This document shows, one piece after another, positions 57,005 through 64,000 of a DNA stretch of 64,000 bases. This DNA comes from Anaerolineales bacterium (GTDB taxonomy: Bacteria; Chloroflexota; Anaerolineae; Anaerolineales; Villigracilaceae). A program made the translations under genes and the position numbers. Positions within the stretch are counted from its first letter, which is position 1, and every line of letters starts with the position of its first letter. Location: the NCBI GenBank assembly GCA_016789305.1, contig JAEURJ010000008.1, positions 248,001 to 312,000 of the forward strand. Reading direction: 5' to 3'. The notes beneath the pieces were generated by a model that was not told the origin of the DNA, made no database searches, and saw only the letters and a list, made by a program, of their open reading frames with translations.

Positions 57005-58693
57005 TTATGGTTGTGTGGTGGGCTGGGGTGTTTGTTCCAGGGCGCGGCGCGTGACCAGATACCATTCGTTGATCAAGGCCAGCCGGTCGCTCAGATCATA
57101 CATCGGTGCAACCTGAACTCCCTGTACCTGTATATCCACTCCATAGGAATAGACCGGATAGTACAACGGCAGCGAAGGCATGTCCTTGGTGAAGACCACC
57201 TGGAAATTCCGATATAACCTTGCGCGGTCTGAGAAATTGGCGGTGATGCGTGCGGTTTCCAAAAATTCGCTGGCGGTTCGGTTATCCCATTGGGAATAGT
57301 TTTGTCCGCCGGTGGCTTCGGATTGGTGCCAGAACAAATATGGGTCGGGGTCCGGCGTGCGGGCAGTATTCAAATCAGCGAGTGCGGCCTGATAATTTCT
57401 CGGCGTGAGAAAATCATTGACGAGGGATTCGTATGGTACCGCCTGCAAATCCACTTTTACACCCACGATAGCCCAATTGCTTTGAATGGCTTGAGCGATC
57501 TGGGTGTGGATCGCGTCATCGGGATGTGTCAGCGTAAGGTTTAAGAATTGACCGTCTTTGGCTCGCACGTCTCCGCCGCCGGCAGGGATCACATATCCTT
57601 CCTGCTTTAATAAGGCGGCAGCGGCATCCGGGTCATAGTCGAAATGTTCGATCTCATCGTAATGCGCCCATGATCCCGGCAGTATGGGGCCATCCGCAAT
57701 GATGGCCTGCCCTTGCAGGATTTTTGAAGTGATCACGTTGCGATTGGTGGCAAGCAATAACGCACGCCGCACATTTGCATTTTGCAAAAAGGGCGTGGAT
57801 TGATTGTTGTTATTAAGGAATACGAGACTTAACTGAGGAAGACGGCTGGTGTAAACAGACAAGGTGGGTTCCGTCAGCGCTTCTTGCAGGACGTCGTTGC
57901 TGATCTGGCTGATCCCAAGCACTTCGCCACTCTGATAGGCATCCAGCGCTGCTGCGGAGTTTGGATAAAAACGAAACACGATCTGCTCGATGAAAGCGCG
58001 AGGCAGGTAGTAGTCCTGATTGACAGTAAGGACCACGCCGGTAATTTGCCCGCCGCTGGTGATCAGCCGGTCAAATTTATAAGGGCCGGTACCGATGGGT
58101 TTGAGGTTGAAGTCTGCCGCAGCAAGTTGATCGGCCGGCACGTTTTCAAGCAAATGTTTTGGCAGAATGCCAAAGGTGGTGTAATCCAAAAATGGGGCGA
58201 ACGGTTCCGGCAGGGTGAATTGAAGCGTTTGGTCGTTCAACTTTTTTACTTCAATTTGAGACCACAAGTCCTTGATATCCTGCGGGAAGAGCGATCCGCT
58301 GCTTTTAATGGCCTCGATGGTGAAGATGACATCATCGCTTGTGACGGGTTCGCCATCATGCCATTTTGCATTGGTGCGGATGGAAAAATTATAGGTTGTG
58401 CCGTCGGCTGATTCGCCCCAGGAATCGGCGAGGTCGGGTTGCGGCATTCCACGTCCGTCAAACTTCATCAAGCCGCTGAAGATCAGGCGGTTAATATCAC
58501 GGTCGGTGGGATTATTCCAATCGAGCATGGGGTTGAGCCGGCCCATCGAGCCGATTAAGGCCTCGGTGTAAATGCCACCCGGCGCAGCCTGCGGCAGGAT
58601 GGTAATGCTCACGGGCTGCTGGCTAAGCAACAGCAAAGCCACGATCACCAATGTGACCGCTACAACCAAAATTTGCCAGCGTAGTCTTTTCAT
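57005..58693 (-). CDS. oligopeptide/nickel-type ABC transporter substrate-binding protein
   Basis: 562 residues, SBP_bac_5 family: N-terminal signal anchor (about 8-28), GSMGRLNPMLDWNNPTDRDINRLIFSG (quoted in part: LNPMLDWNNPTDRDINRLIF), LADSWGESADGTTYNFSIR, WHDGEPVTSDDVIFTIEA, and a C-terminal Pro/Thr-rich tail (RALEQTPQPTTQP). There is no lipobox Cys, so it is held by the N-terminal helix. It binds peptides or similar solutes outside the cell. No permease or ATPase gene is adjacent, unusual for this class. The M20 dipeptidase gene follows 33 bp later, which fits peptide use. Confidence 0.92.
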   Translation of the reverse strand: MKRLRWQILVVAVTLVIVALLLLSQQPVSITILPQAAPGGIYTEALIGSMGRLNPMLDWNNPTDRDINRLIFSGLMKFDGRGMPQPDLADSWGESADGTTYNFSIRTNAKWHDGEPVTSDDVIFTIEAIKSSGSLFPQDIKDLWSQIEVKKLNDQTLQFTLPEPFAPFLDYTTFGILPKHLLENVPADQLAAADFNLKPIGTGPYKFDRLITSGGQITGVVLTVNQDYYLPRAFIEQIVFRFYPNSAAALDAYQSGEVLGISQISNDVLQEALTEPTLSVYTSRLPQLSLVFLNNNNQSTPFLQNANVRRALLLATNRNVITSKILQGQAIIADGPILPGSWAHYDEIEHFDYDPDAAAALLKQEGYVIPAGGGDVRAKDGQFLNLTLTHPDDAIHTQIAQAIQSNWAIVGVKVDLQAVPYESLVNDFLTPRNYQAALADLNTARTPDPDPYLFWHQSEATGGQNYSQWDNRTASEFLETARITANFSDRARLYRNFQVVFTKDMPSLPLYYPVYSYGVDIQVQGVQVAPMYDLSDRLALINEWYLVTRRALEQTPQPTTQP

Positions 58694-58712
58694 AATTGAT
58701 ATGGAAATAAAG

Positions 58713-58779
58713 AAAGGCCGCCGCCGCCCTGCATCAGGGCAGCCCTATGGAAATAGGGCAGTGGCTGGACGGCCTTTTT
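58713..58779 (-). terminator. branched terminator downstream of secG
   Basis: Outer stem AAAGGCCG / CGGCCTTT (58713-58720 / 58770-58777) encloses two hairpins, GCCCT/AGGGC (58726-58740) and GCCCTA/TAGGGC (58742-58759). A T-rich tract follows on the minus strand. More elaborate than a normal terminator. Confidence 0.6.
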
Positions 58780-58793
58780 AAGGGGAGTGATCT

Positions 58794-59018
58794 TTAGTTT
58801 CCGTTGAGGATGATCACGATAACGAGACCAAAGAAGATCACGCTCAGTACGATCGTCATCCAAAAAAGGATGCGCTCGATACCGCGGCGGGCAGTGAACA
58901 CGCCGCCGGTGTCGGCACCCGTTAAACCGCCGAGCCCTGCGCCCTTGCTTTGCAGGATCACGCTGAGGATTAAACCTACCGAGGTTATAATCAGAGCAAT
59001 ATCTAGAAAATTGGACAT
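58794..59018 (-). CDS. secG: preprotein translocase subunit SecG
   Basis: 74 residues from ATG 59018, fixed by AAGGAGG 8 bp upstream. Two transmembrane helices (about 5-22 IALIITSVGLILSVILQ and 50-70 ILFWMTIVLSVIFFGLVIVII) around the conserved loop SKGAGLGGLTGADTGGVFTARRG. It assists SecYE in protein export. Transcribed alone from a strong promoter (59049-59078). Confidence 0.95.
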   Translation of the reverse strand: MSNFLDIALIITSVGLILSVILQSKGAGLGGLTGADTGGVFTARRGIERILFWMTIVLSVIFFGLVIVIILNGN

Positions 59019-59048
59019 TCGAAGTGCCTCCTTAAAATTAGCGGGCAA

Positions 59049-59078
59049 ATTATACCTGTTTGCGAAGTGAATCGTCAA
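59049..59078 (-). promoter_or_regulatory. secG promoter
   Basis: Minus strand: TTGACG (59073-59078), 18-bp spacer, TATAAT (59049-59054), 31 bp before the start codon. The clearest sigma-70-type promoter in the window. Confidence 0.75.
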
Positions 59079-59162
59079 CAAGCGTTATTGCGAAACAAAA
59101 CTCCAGCTCTTTTTTCCTTCTCGTGAGAAAAAAATGGCTGAAATTTGAAACGAGGATTTTTC

Positions 59163-60224
59163 ATGCAAGAAGTTGTCGTCAACCTGCACATGCACACCCG
59201 CTATTCAGATGGGAGCGGCCTGCACAAGGATATTGTTACGGCCGCGTTCAAGGCAGGTGTGGATGCGGTCATCGTCACCGATCATAATATTCTGGTCAAC
59301 GGATTCGAAGGATATTATAAAGAAAAGAATAAAAAATTATTGATGCTGATCGGCGAGGAGGTACATGATCAGGCGCGCGACCCGCAAAAGAATCATCTGT
59401 TGGTTTTTGGTGCCGGGCGTGAATTGGCCGCACTTGCCGATAGTCCTCAAAATTTAATCAACGCGGTTCGTGAATCTGGCGGGCTGGCATTTTTAGCGCA
59501 TCCCGATGACCCGGAGGCGAAGGCATTTAAAGAGGTCGATATTTCCTGGGTGGATTGGTCGGTAAGAAATTATACAGGTATCGAATTATGGAATGCACTC
59601 AGTGAATTGAAAACTGTGGTGCCTACGAAACTTCACGGCGCGTTTTATGCTTTCTTTCCCGCGTTCGTGGCGAATCATCCGATCCCATCCACACTGGCGA
59701 AATGGGATGAACTGCTTTCAAGCGGGGAGCGGGTGGTCGCCATTGGCGGATCGGATGCGCACGCCCTTCACTTAAGTATGGGACCGATCAGCCGTGTGAT
59801 CTTTCCTTATGAATTTCACTTTCGAACAGTCAATACTCATGTGCTGATCTCCGAGTCATTAACAGGCGAGGTGAATACAGATAAAAGATTGATCTACGAA
59901 GCGATGGCCCAGGGACATTGTTTTGTTGGATATGATCTGCCGGCTTCGACAAGGAGTTTCCGCTTCTCTGCCCAGGGAAAGGATGCCTCTGTCACGATGG
60001 GCGATGAGATTCCAGCAAAAGGCGGCGTGACTCTGCAGGCCAAGCTTCCTGCCTCTGCGGAGATTCGGTTGATCAAAGATGGCGAGGTCTTGCAGACCTG
60101 GAGCAATCAGCAGGCTTGTACACATATCACGACCGAGCCAGGGGTGTATCGTATCGAGGCATTTCGCCGTTATTTGGGAAAACGACGCGGGTGGATTTAT
60201 AGCAACCCGATCTATGTGCGATAA
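59163..60224 (+). CDS. PHP-domain metal-dependent phosphoesterase
   Basis: 353 residues from ATG 59163 with GAGGA 6 bp upstream. PHP landmarks: NLHMHTRYSDGSG (HxH), VIVTDHN, IGEEVHDQ, LAHPDDPEAK and GGSDAHAL, enough to hold three metals. The C-terminal 90 residues (from FRFSAQGKDASVTMG) form a beta domain. Related enzymes hydrolyse phosphomonoesters or pAp-like nucleotides; no substrate can be assigned. It precedes rpsF by 170 bp. Confidence 0.88.
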   Translation: MQEVVVNLHMHTRYSDGSGLHKDIVTAAFKAGVDAVIVTDHNILVNGFEGYYKEKNKKLLMLIGEEVHDQARDPQKNHLLVFGAGRELAALADSPQNLINAVRESGGLAFLAHPDDPEAKAFKEVDISWVDWSVRNYTGIELWNALSELKTVVPTKLHGAFYAFFPAFVANHPIPSTLAKWDELLSSGERVVAIGGSDAHALHLSMGPISRVIFPYEFHFRTVNTHVLISESLTGEVNTDKRLIYEAMAQGHCFVGYDLPASTRSFRFSAQGKDASVTMGDEIPAKGGVTLQAKLPASAEIRLIKDGEVLQTWSNQQACTHITTEPGVYRIEAFRRYLGKRRGWIYSNPIYVR

Positions 60225-60244
60225 ATATGTTTCGGACAGGAACA

Positions 60245-60393
60245 ACTTTCGGTTAAGCCCGAGGCGGGCTCTTCATCAAGAAAATGTGGTAAACTTCGCC
60301 CGCTAAATCAGGTACGTTTTATTACGTGCCTTTCCGTTGCTGGCAGGCCCACGGCCTGAACAGGAACATACCCATGGAAAGGAGGTTTTCCCA
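60245..60393 (+). promoter_or_regulatory. rpsF leader region with hairpins
   Basis: 149 bp. Hairpin AGCCCG/CGGGCT (60256-60270) may end the PHP gene; a second hairpin GGTACG/CGTGCC lies near 60311-60330, then GGCAGGCCCACGGCCTG. A strong AAAGGAGG precedes the rpsF start. rpsF-ssb-rpsR leaders in many bacteria carry an S6:S18-binding RNA; I cannot confirm it here. Confidence 0.4.
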
Positions 60394-60678
60394 ATGCGCA
60401 AGTATGAATTAGTTTGTATTTTCCAGCCCGATCTGGACGAGACTGCATTTAACGGTGCTCTCGAAAAGGTGAAGGGTTGGATCAGTGAATCTGGCGGTAG
60501 TATTGATAAGGTGGATGTCTGGGGCCGTCGCAAGCTGGCCTACATTATCAAGAAGCACCGCGAAGGTCAGTATGTTCTTTTGAACGTATCCCTGGCCCCC
60601 GCCGCCACTGCCGGCCTGGAACGCAATATTCGTTTCCAGGAAAATATTATTCGCCATATGCTTTCTGTTGTTGCTTAA
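60394..60678 (+). CDS. rpsF: 30S ribosomal protein S6
   Basis: 94 residues from ATG 60394 with AAAGGAGG. KYELVCIFQPDLDE, VDVWGRRKLAYIIKKHREGQYVLLN and RNIRFQENIIRHMLS are S6 landmarks. It binds the central domain of 16S rRNA together with S18, encoded two genes later. Confidence 0.97.
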   Translation: MRKYELVCIFQPDLDETAFNGALEKVKGWISESGGSIDKVDVWGRRKLAYIIKKHREGQYVLLNVSLAPAATAGLERNIRFQENIIRHMLSVVA

Positions 60679-60725
60679 TCCATTATGTGGTTGCCCGGTA
60701 GCTTTATTATTACAAGGAGATAGAT

Positions 60726-61145
60726 ATGAGCCGAGGCCTTAATAAAGTACAGATCATTGGTCATCTTGGAAAAGATCCTGAAATGCGATATACGCCTTCC
60801 GGAAAACCTGTGACCACTTTCTCGGTGGCGGTGAGCCGTTCGTGGAATAGTGCGGACGGGGAGCGTCACAATGAAACCGAGTGGTTCAATGTGGTTGCAT
60901 GGGGCAACCTTGCCGAGATCTGCAAGCAATATCTCGTAAAGGGACAGCAGGTGTATATTGAAGGACGCCTGCAAACCCGCCGCTGGGATGATAAGGAAGG
61001 TCAGAAGCATACCAGCGTGGAGATCGTTGCCAATGAAATGATGATGCTGGGTGATCGACGTGATGGAAATAATCATGCTCAGGAAGCGGATGTCGCTTCA
61101 GTGGATGGCAATTCCGCCATGGCTGAGGACGAATTCCCGTTCTAA
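60726..61145 (+). CDS. ssb: single-stranded DNA-binding protein
   Basis: 139 residues. OB-fold domain (1-110: LNKVQIIGHLGKDPEMRYTP, WFNVVAWGNLAEICKQYL, VYIEGRLQTRRWDD) and a short acidic tail ending AEDEFPF, the tip that recruits partner proteins in replication and repair. Standard rpsF-ssb-rpsR operon position. Confidence 0.97.
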   Translation: MSRGLNKVQIIGHLGKDPEMRYTPSGKPVTTFSVAVSRSWNSADGERHNETEWFNVVAWGNLAEICKQYLVKGQQVYIEGRLQTRRWDDKEGQKHTSVEIVANEMMMLGDRRDGNNHAQEADVASVDGNSAMAEDEFPF

Positions 61146-61187
61146 CATCCAGACAAACTGGTTTGGATAAAGTATTTGGAGTAAATC

Positions 61188-61478
61188 ATGAGTGAAGAAC
61201 GCAATGAACGCAGTTATTCAGGCGGTGGCGAAGGCGGTGGTGGGGATCGCAAGTTTTTCGCAAAGCCGAAGGTGTGCCAGTTTTGCAACGACAAAGCGCT
61301 GGCCATTGATTACAAAAGCACAGACTTGCTGCGCAAGTATGTGACCGAGGATGGCAAGATCCGCCCGCGCCGCCAGACCGGCGCGTGTGCCAAGCACCAA
61401 CGTTTGGTGGCTGCCGCGGTCAAGCAATCCCGTCATGTTGCCTTTTTGCCCTTCGACGGCAAAGTCAGCGACCGATAA
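61188..61478 (+). CDS. rpsR: 30S ribosomal protein S18
   Basis: 96 residues. A Gly/Ser/Glu-rich N-terminal extension ([12 protein letters not shown]) precedes the S18 core: [18 protein letters not shown] (zinc-type CxxC, the C+ form, with a further Cys in TGACAKHQR), [19 protein letters not shown] and HVAFLPF. Final gene of the operon; rplI is not present here. A terminator follows. Confidence 0.97.
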   Translation: MSEERNERSYSGGGEGGGGDRKFFAKPKVCQFCNDKALAIDYKSTDLLRKYVTEDGKIRPRRQTGACAKHQRLVAAAVKQSRHVAFLPFDGKVSDR

Positions 61479-61490
61479 ATAACCGCATAA

Positions 61491-61522
61491 AGACAGGGCA
61501 TGGGAACGCCCATGCCCTGTCT
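61491..61522 (+). terminator. Rho-independent terminator of rpsF-ssb-rpsR
   Basis: 14-bp perfect stem (61491-61504 / 61509-61522), loop AACG, followed by T4. Confidence 0.9.
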
Positions 61523-61623
61523 TTTCATGTACGGTTGGAAATATTCCGCCATTTGCGGAACGAATTTTATATCATTTAATTTGTGAAAGCGCACTCCTGC
61601 GTTATTCATGAAGGAGTACGGAT

Positions 61624-63042
61624 ATGCCGAACGAACAGGAACACAAGCACGTTGTTCACACAAAAAAACATATTGCCCGCCTGGAGCGCGAACGCCAGCA
61701 GACCCGATTGATCATGTATCTGTTCATCGGGATTGTTGTGGCGGTGGTTGGGCTGCTTGCCTATGGTTATTTGGATGTCAATTATTTTCAGTTGAACAAA
61801 CCCGTTGCAACGGTCAATGGCGTGGAGATTTCAGCTGCGGATTTCGAATCACGCGTCCGCATTCAACGTTCACAGTTGTTGCAGAATTATCAGCAATATG
61901 TCCAGTTTTCGCAATTTATGGATACAACACAGCAATTGCAGCAGATCCAATACTACCTGGATACACCCAATGTGATCGGGCAGGGTGTCATCGATCAGTT
62001 GGTGAATGAAGAAGTCGTTCGCCAGGAGGCTGTAAAACTTGGGATCAGCGTTTCTCCCGAGGAGTTGGAGCAAGCCATTCAAGGCGAATTTGGATATTAT
62101 CCGAATGGCACATCCACACCCACAACAACCCCGACAGAATTCGCGACCCTTGAAGCTCCCGCGGAAGCATTCAGCGTTGTGACGAAGACACCGCTTGCCA
62201 CCGCCACTTTGGAAGCAAGTTTGACGCCTGAAGTTGCGGCGACTTTATCTTCTGATGTGACTGCCGAAGCGAATGGTACTGTTGAAGCTACTGTAACCCT
62301 TGAATCAACCGCCACTTCCACAGCTACTTTGGAACCGACCGCCACTGCGACCACTGGCCCCACAGCCACCATCACACCTACCTCCACGCCTTATACTTTC
62401 GATGGTTATCAAAATCAATACGCCACAACGGTGGCAGGCTTCTCCCGATTTGGGATGACGGATGAGACCTATCGCAAATTTGTCGAGATCCGGCTCTTGC
62501 AGGAAAAAGTTAAGGAAGCTGTTACGAAGGATGTAGAGACGACACAGGAGCAAGTCTGGGCCCGCCATATCCTGGTTGGCGATGAAGCCACAGCCCTGAC
62601 CTTGATCGAACGCCTCAAGAAGGGTGAGGATTTTGCGGAACTTGCCAAGGAATTCTCCACCGATACCGGCTCCGCAGTCAATGGCGGTGATCTTGGCTGG
62701 TTTGGACCTGGTGCCATGGTCGCTGAATTTGAAACAGCCGCCTATGCACTTGAGAAATCAGGTGACTTCACACAGACTCCTGTTCAAAGTCAGTTTGGAT
62801 ATCACATCATTCAATTGATCGCCAAGCAGGATCGTCCTTTGACTGCCGAAGAGTTGACCAGCGCCCGCGATGCGAAATACACTGCATGGCTTGCGGAAGC
62901 TCGGTTGGCATATACGGTTGTGATCAATGATGCTTTCTGGAAACTTCGCGAACCGAAGGCTCCAAATATGGTGACCCTTGCCACGGAAAGCGCGGAAACA
63001 GCGACCGCACAAGCCAAAGCAACGGAGACTCCCGCTCCCTAG
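61624..63042 (+). CDS. membrane-anchored PpiC-type peptidyl-prolyl isomerase/foldase
   Basis: 472 residues. Basic N-terminus, transmembrane anchor about 28-50 (LIMYLFIGIVVAVVGLLAYG), SurA-N-like chaperone region (about 55-165; VATVNGVEISAADFESRVRI, LVNEEVVRQEAVKLGI), a Thr/Ala/Pro-rich insert (about 165-260), a second chaperone part (YATTVAGFSRFGMTDETYRKF), then parvulin domain (about 305-395; VWARHILVGDE, GEDFAELAKEFSTD, GDLGWFGPG, FGYHIIQLI). The Thr-rich tail repeats the insert's style. It folds exported proteins outside the membrane, as PrsA does. Monocistronic. Confidence 0.9.
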   Translation: MPNEQEHKHVVHTKKHIARLERERQQTRLIMYLFIGIVVAVVGLLAYGYLDVNYFQLNKPVATVNGVEISAADFESRVRIQRSQLLQNYQQYVQFSQFMDTTQQLQQIQYYLDTPNVIGQGVIDQLVNEEVVRQEAVKLGISVSPEELEQAIQGEFGYYPNGTSTPTTTPTEFATLEAPAEAFSVVTKTPLATATLEASLTPEVAATLSSDVTAEANGTVEATVTLESTATSTATLEPTATATTGPTATITPTSTPYTFDGYQNQYATTVAGFSRFGMTDETYRKFVEIRLLQEKVKEAVTKDVETTQEQVWARHILVGDEATALTLIERLKKGEDFAELAKEFSTDTGSAVNGGDLGWFGPGAMVAEFETAAYALEKSGDFTQTPVQSQFGYHIIQLIAKQDRPLTAEELTSARDAKYTAWLAEARLAYTVVINDAFWKLREPKAPNMVTLATESAETATAQAKATETPAP

Positions 63043-63059
63043 TTTATTGATTGTGAACA

Positions 63060-63092
63060 AAAAAGCCTGCTCCAAAATGGAGCAGGCTTTTT
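63060..63092. terminator. bidirectional terminator (ppiC / smc)
   Basis: 15-bp stem (63060-63074 / 63078-63092), loop AAA, with A and T runs on either side. Confidence 0.9.
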
Positions 63093-63107
63093 ATTTATTC
63101 TGAAATT

Positions 63108-64000
63108 CTATCCGCGCTTCAACATGTCATCGGTGACTTGATCGAGGCGCAGGCTGATCACCTGGCTGGCAGAGTCCTTGCCCATGGTGATGCCGTAGAT
63201 CACATCAGCGGCTTGCACTGTATTACGGTTGTGGGTGATGACGATGAACTGCGTATCTTTGCTGAGGTCCACAAGCAGATCGCGGAAGCGGCCCACATTG
63301 GCTTCGTCGAGCATGGCGTCCACTTCATCCATCACACAGACCGGAGTGGGGGAAACTTTTAGCAAAGCAAAGACCAATGCGATGGCCGTTAAACTTCTCT
63401 CGCCGCCGGAGAGTAACGCCAGTCCCTGCTCGCGGCGACCTGGCAGACGCGCTTCGATTTCAATGCCGGTATCGACCATGTTTTCAGGGTCGGTCAGTGC
63501 CAGCCTTGCGGAGCCGCCGCCGAACAAGCGGACAAATGTTTCGCGAAATTGTTTATCCACTGCATCGAACGTGCGCGAGAATTCCTGTTTGGTGATCTCA
63601 TCGAGTTCCGCGACGACTTGTTTTAAGTCCACTTCGGCCTTGTTCAGGTCCTCGATCTGCGATTTCATGAACGTGTAACGTTCGCTTTCCTGTTCGTATT
63701 CGATCTTTGCATCCGGGTTGATCGGCCCCATGCGGCGAATTTGTCCTCGATATTGGGCGAGCTGGTCTTCCAGCTTCGGATCAAGCTCCGTGACGATGGG
63801 CAACTGCTCGACCATGCCTTCCAACGGTAATGGCACCGGCCCCGAGACATCGGCGGCATATTCGAACATGACCAGACCGAAATCGTCCATAATCTTTTGA
63901 CGTAAATTATCCAGCGCTTCCTGCTTGCGAATTTGTTCCAGTTGAACCTGGCCGTACGAACGTTCGGCATTGGCGTATCCGCGTTGTGCATTGGCTTCGG
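63108..64000 (-). CDS. smc: chromosome segregation protein SMC, C-terminal part (5' end outside the window)
   Basis: The frame is open to the right edge, so the ATG at 63890 is internal. It encodes the end of a coiled coil (about the first 120 residues, EYEQESERYTFMKSQ, LKQVVAELDEITKQEF) and the C-terminal ATPase head: FVRLFGGGSARL, signature ALLSGGERSLTAIAL, Walker B PVCVMDEVDAMLDEANVGRF and the His-loop FIVITHNRNT. SMC dimers with ScpAB compact and segregate the chromosome. Full length would be about 1150-1200 residues, so roughly three quarters is missing. Confidence 0.95.
   Translation of the reverse strand, partial: EANAQRGYANAERSYGQVQLEQIRKQEALDNLRQKIMDDFGLVMFEYAADVSGPVPLPLEGMVEQLPIVTELDPKLEDQLAQYRGQIRRMGPINPDAKIEYEQESERYTFMKSQIEDLNKAEVDLKQVVAELDEITKQEFSRTFDAVDKQFRETFVRLFGGGSARLALTDPENMVDTGIEIEARLPGRREQGLALLSGGERSLTAIALVFALLKVSPTPVCVMDEVDAMLDEANVGRFRDLLVDLSKDTQFIVITHNRNTVQAADVIYGITMGKDSASQVISLRLDQVTDDMLKRG

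Overview
The window looks like a chromosomal segment of a Chloroflexota bacterium, most likely class Anaerolineae. The reasons are moderate GC, many TATAAT-type promoters, a GatCAB/AspRS/AsnRS set, a giant cyclase-ATPase-TPR regulator, cohesin/dockerin surface proteins without cellulases, Thr/Pro-rich linkers in exported proteins, and several families of small palindromic intergenic repeats. This placement rests on gene content and style; no rRNA is present to prove it. I recognise no tRNA, rRNA, CRISPR array, transposase or prophage. Both window edges cut genes: a DegV protein at the left and SMC at the right.

Layout. 1-10.8 kb: DegV, a small membrane protein, an S41 protease lipoprotein, a GT2 glycosyltransferase, an AAA ATPase, a glycerophosphodiesterase, a membrane-anchored GH3 glycosidase and a serine-dehydrogenase-type (SppA/ClpP fold) protease. 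10.9-13.4 kb: a peroxiredoxin-like protein followed by a DevC/DevA-like ABC exporter. 13.5-18.7 kb (minus): an operon of a soluble-adenylyl-cyclase-like protein (two cyclase halves, ATPase, TPRs) and two lipoproteins resembling the alpha and gamma domains of DsbD. 18.8-25.4 kb: a DMT transporter, an Ada-like methyltransferase, an amine oxidase, a structured intergenic region, DinB, a membrane protein and asnS. 25.5-28.5 kb: an AT-rich accessory island with a membrane protein, an integrase-like zinc-ribbon protein coupled to an HNH nuclease, a second HNH nuclease and three 22-bp tandem repeats. 28.5-33.6 kb: a LURP-one protein, a repeat-flanked GIY-YIG gene and a MacB-like exporter with two ATPases.

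33.7-45.4 kb: the gatB...gatA-gatC-aspS translation cluster interrupted by small genes and repeats, small membrane proteins, an HD phosphohydrolase, a STAS protein, an ABC-F protein and a PD-(D/E)XK nuclease. Two tiny stand-alone transcription units here could encode 29- and 31-residue leaderless peptides. 45.4-49.8 kb: a three-gene cohesin/dockerin operon with an M23 peptidase. 50.3-53.7 kb: a receiver-only response regulator and a histidine kinase with two membrane sensor blocks. 53.7-64 kb: a phosphodiester glycosidase, a YqhQ-like protein, an M20 dipeptidase, an oligopeptide-binding protein, secG, a PHP phosphoesterase, rpsF-ssb-rpsR, a PpiC foldase and the 3' part of smc.

The most notable points are: (1) two secreted proteins that each carry both a cohesin and a dockerin, plus a membrane-anchored cohesin, which together could form a self-assembling surface scaffold; (2) an sAC-type cyclase whose two halves each lack what the other has, operonic with a split DsbD that lacks its membrane domain; (3) residues predicting a non-discriminating AspRS next to GatCAB although asnS is also present; (4) the integrase-like/HNH gene pair; (5) the leaderless micro-units.
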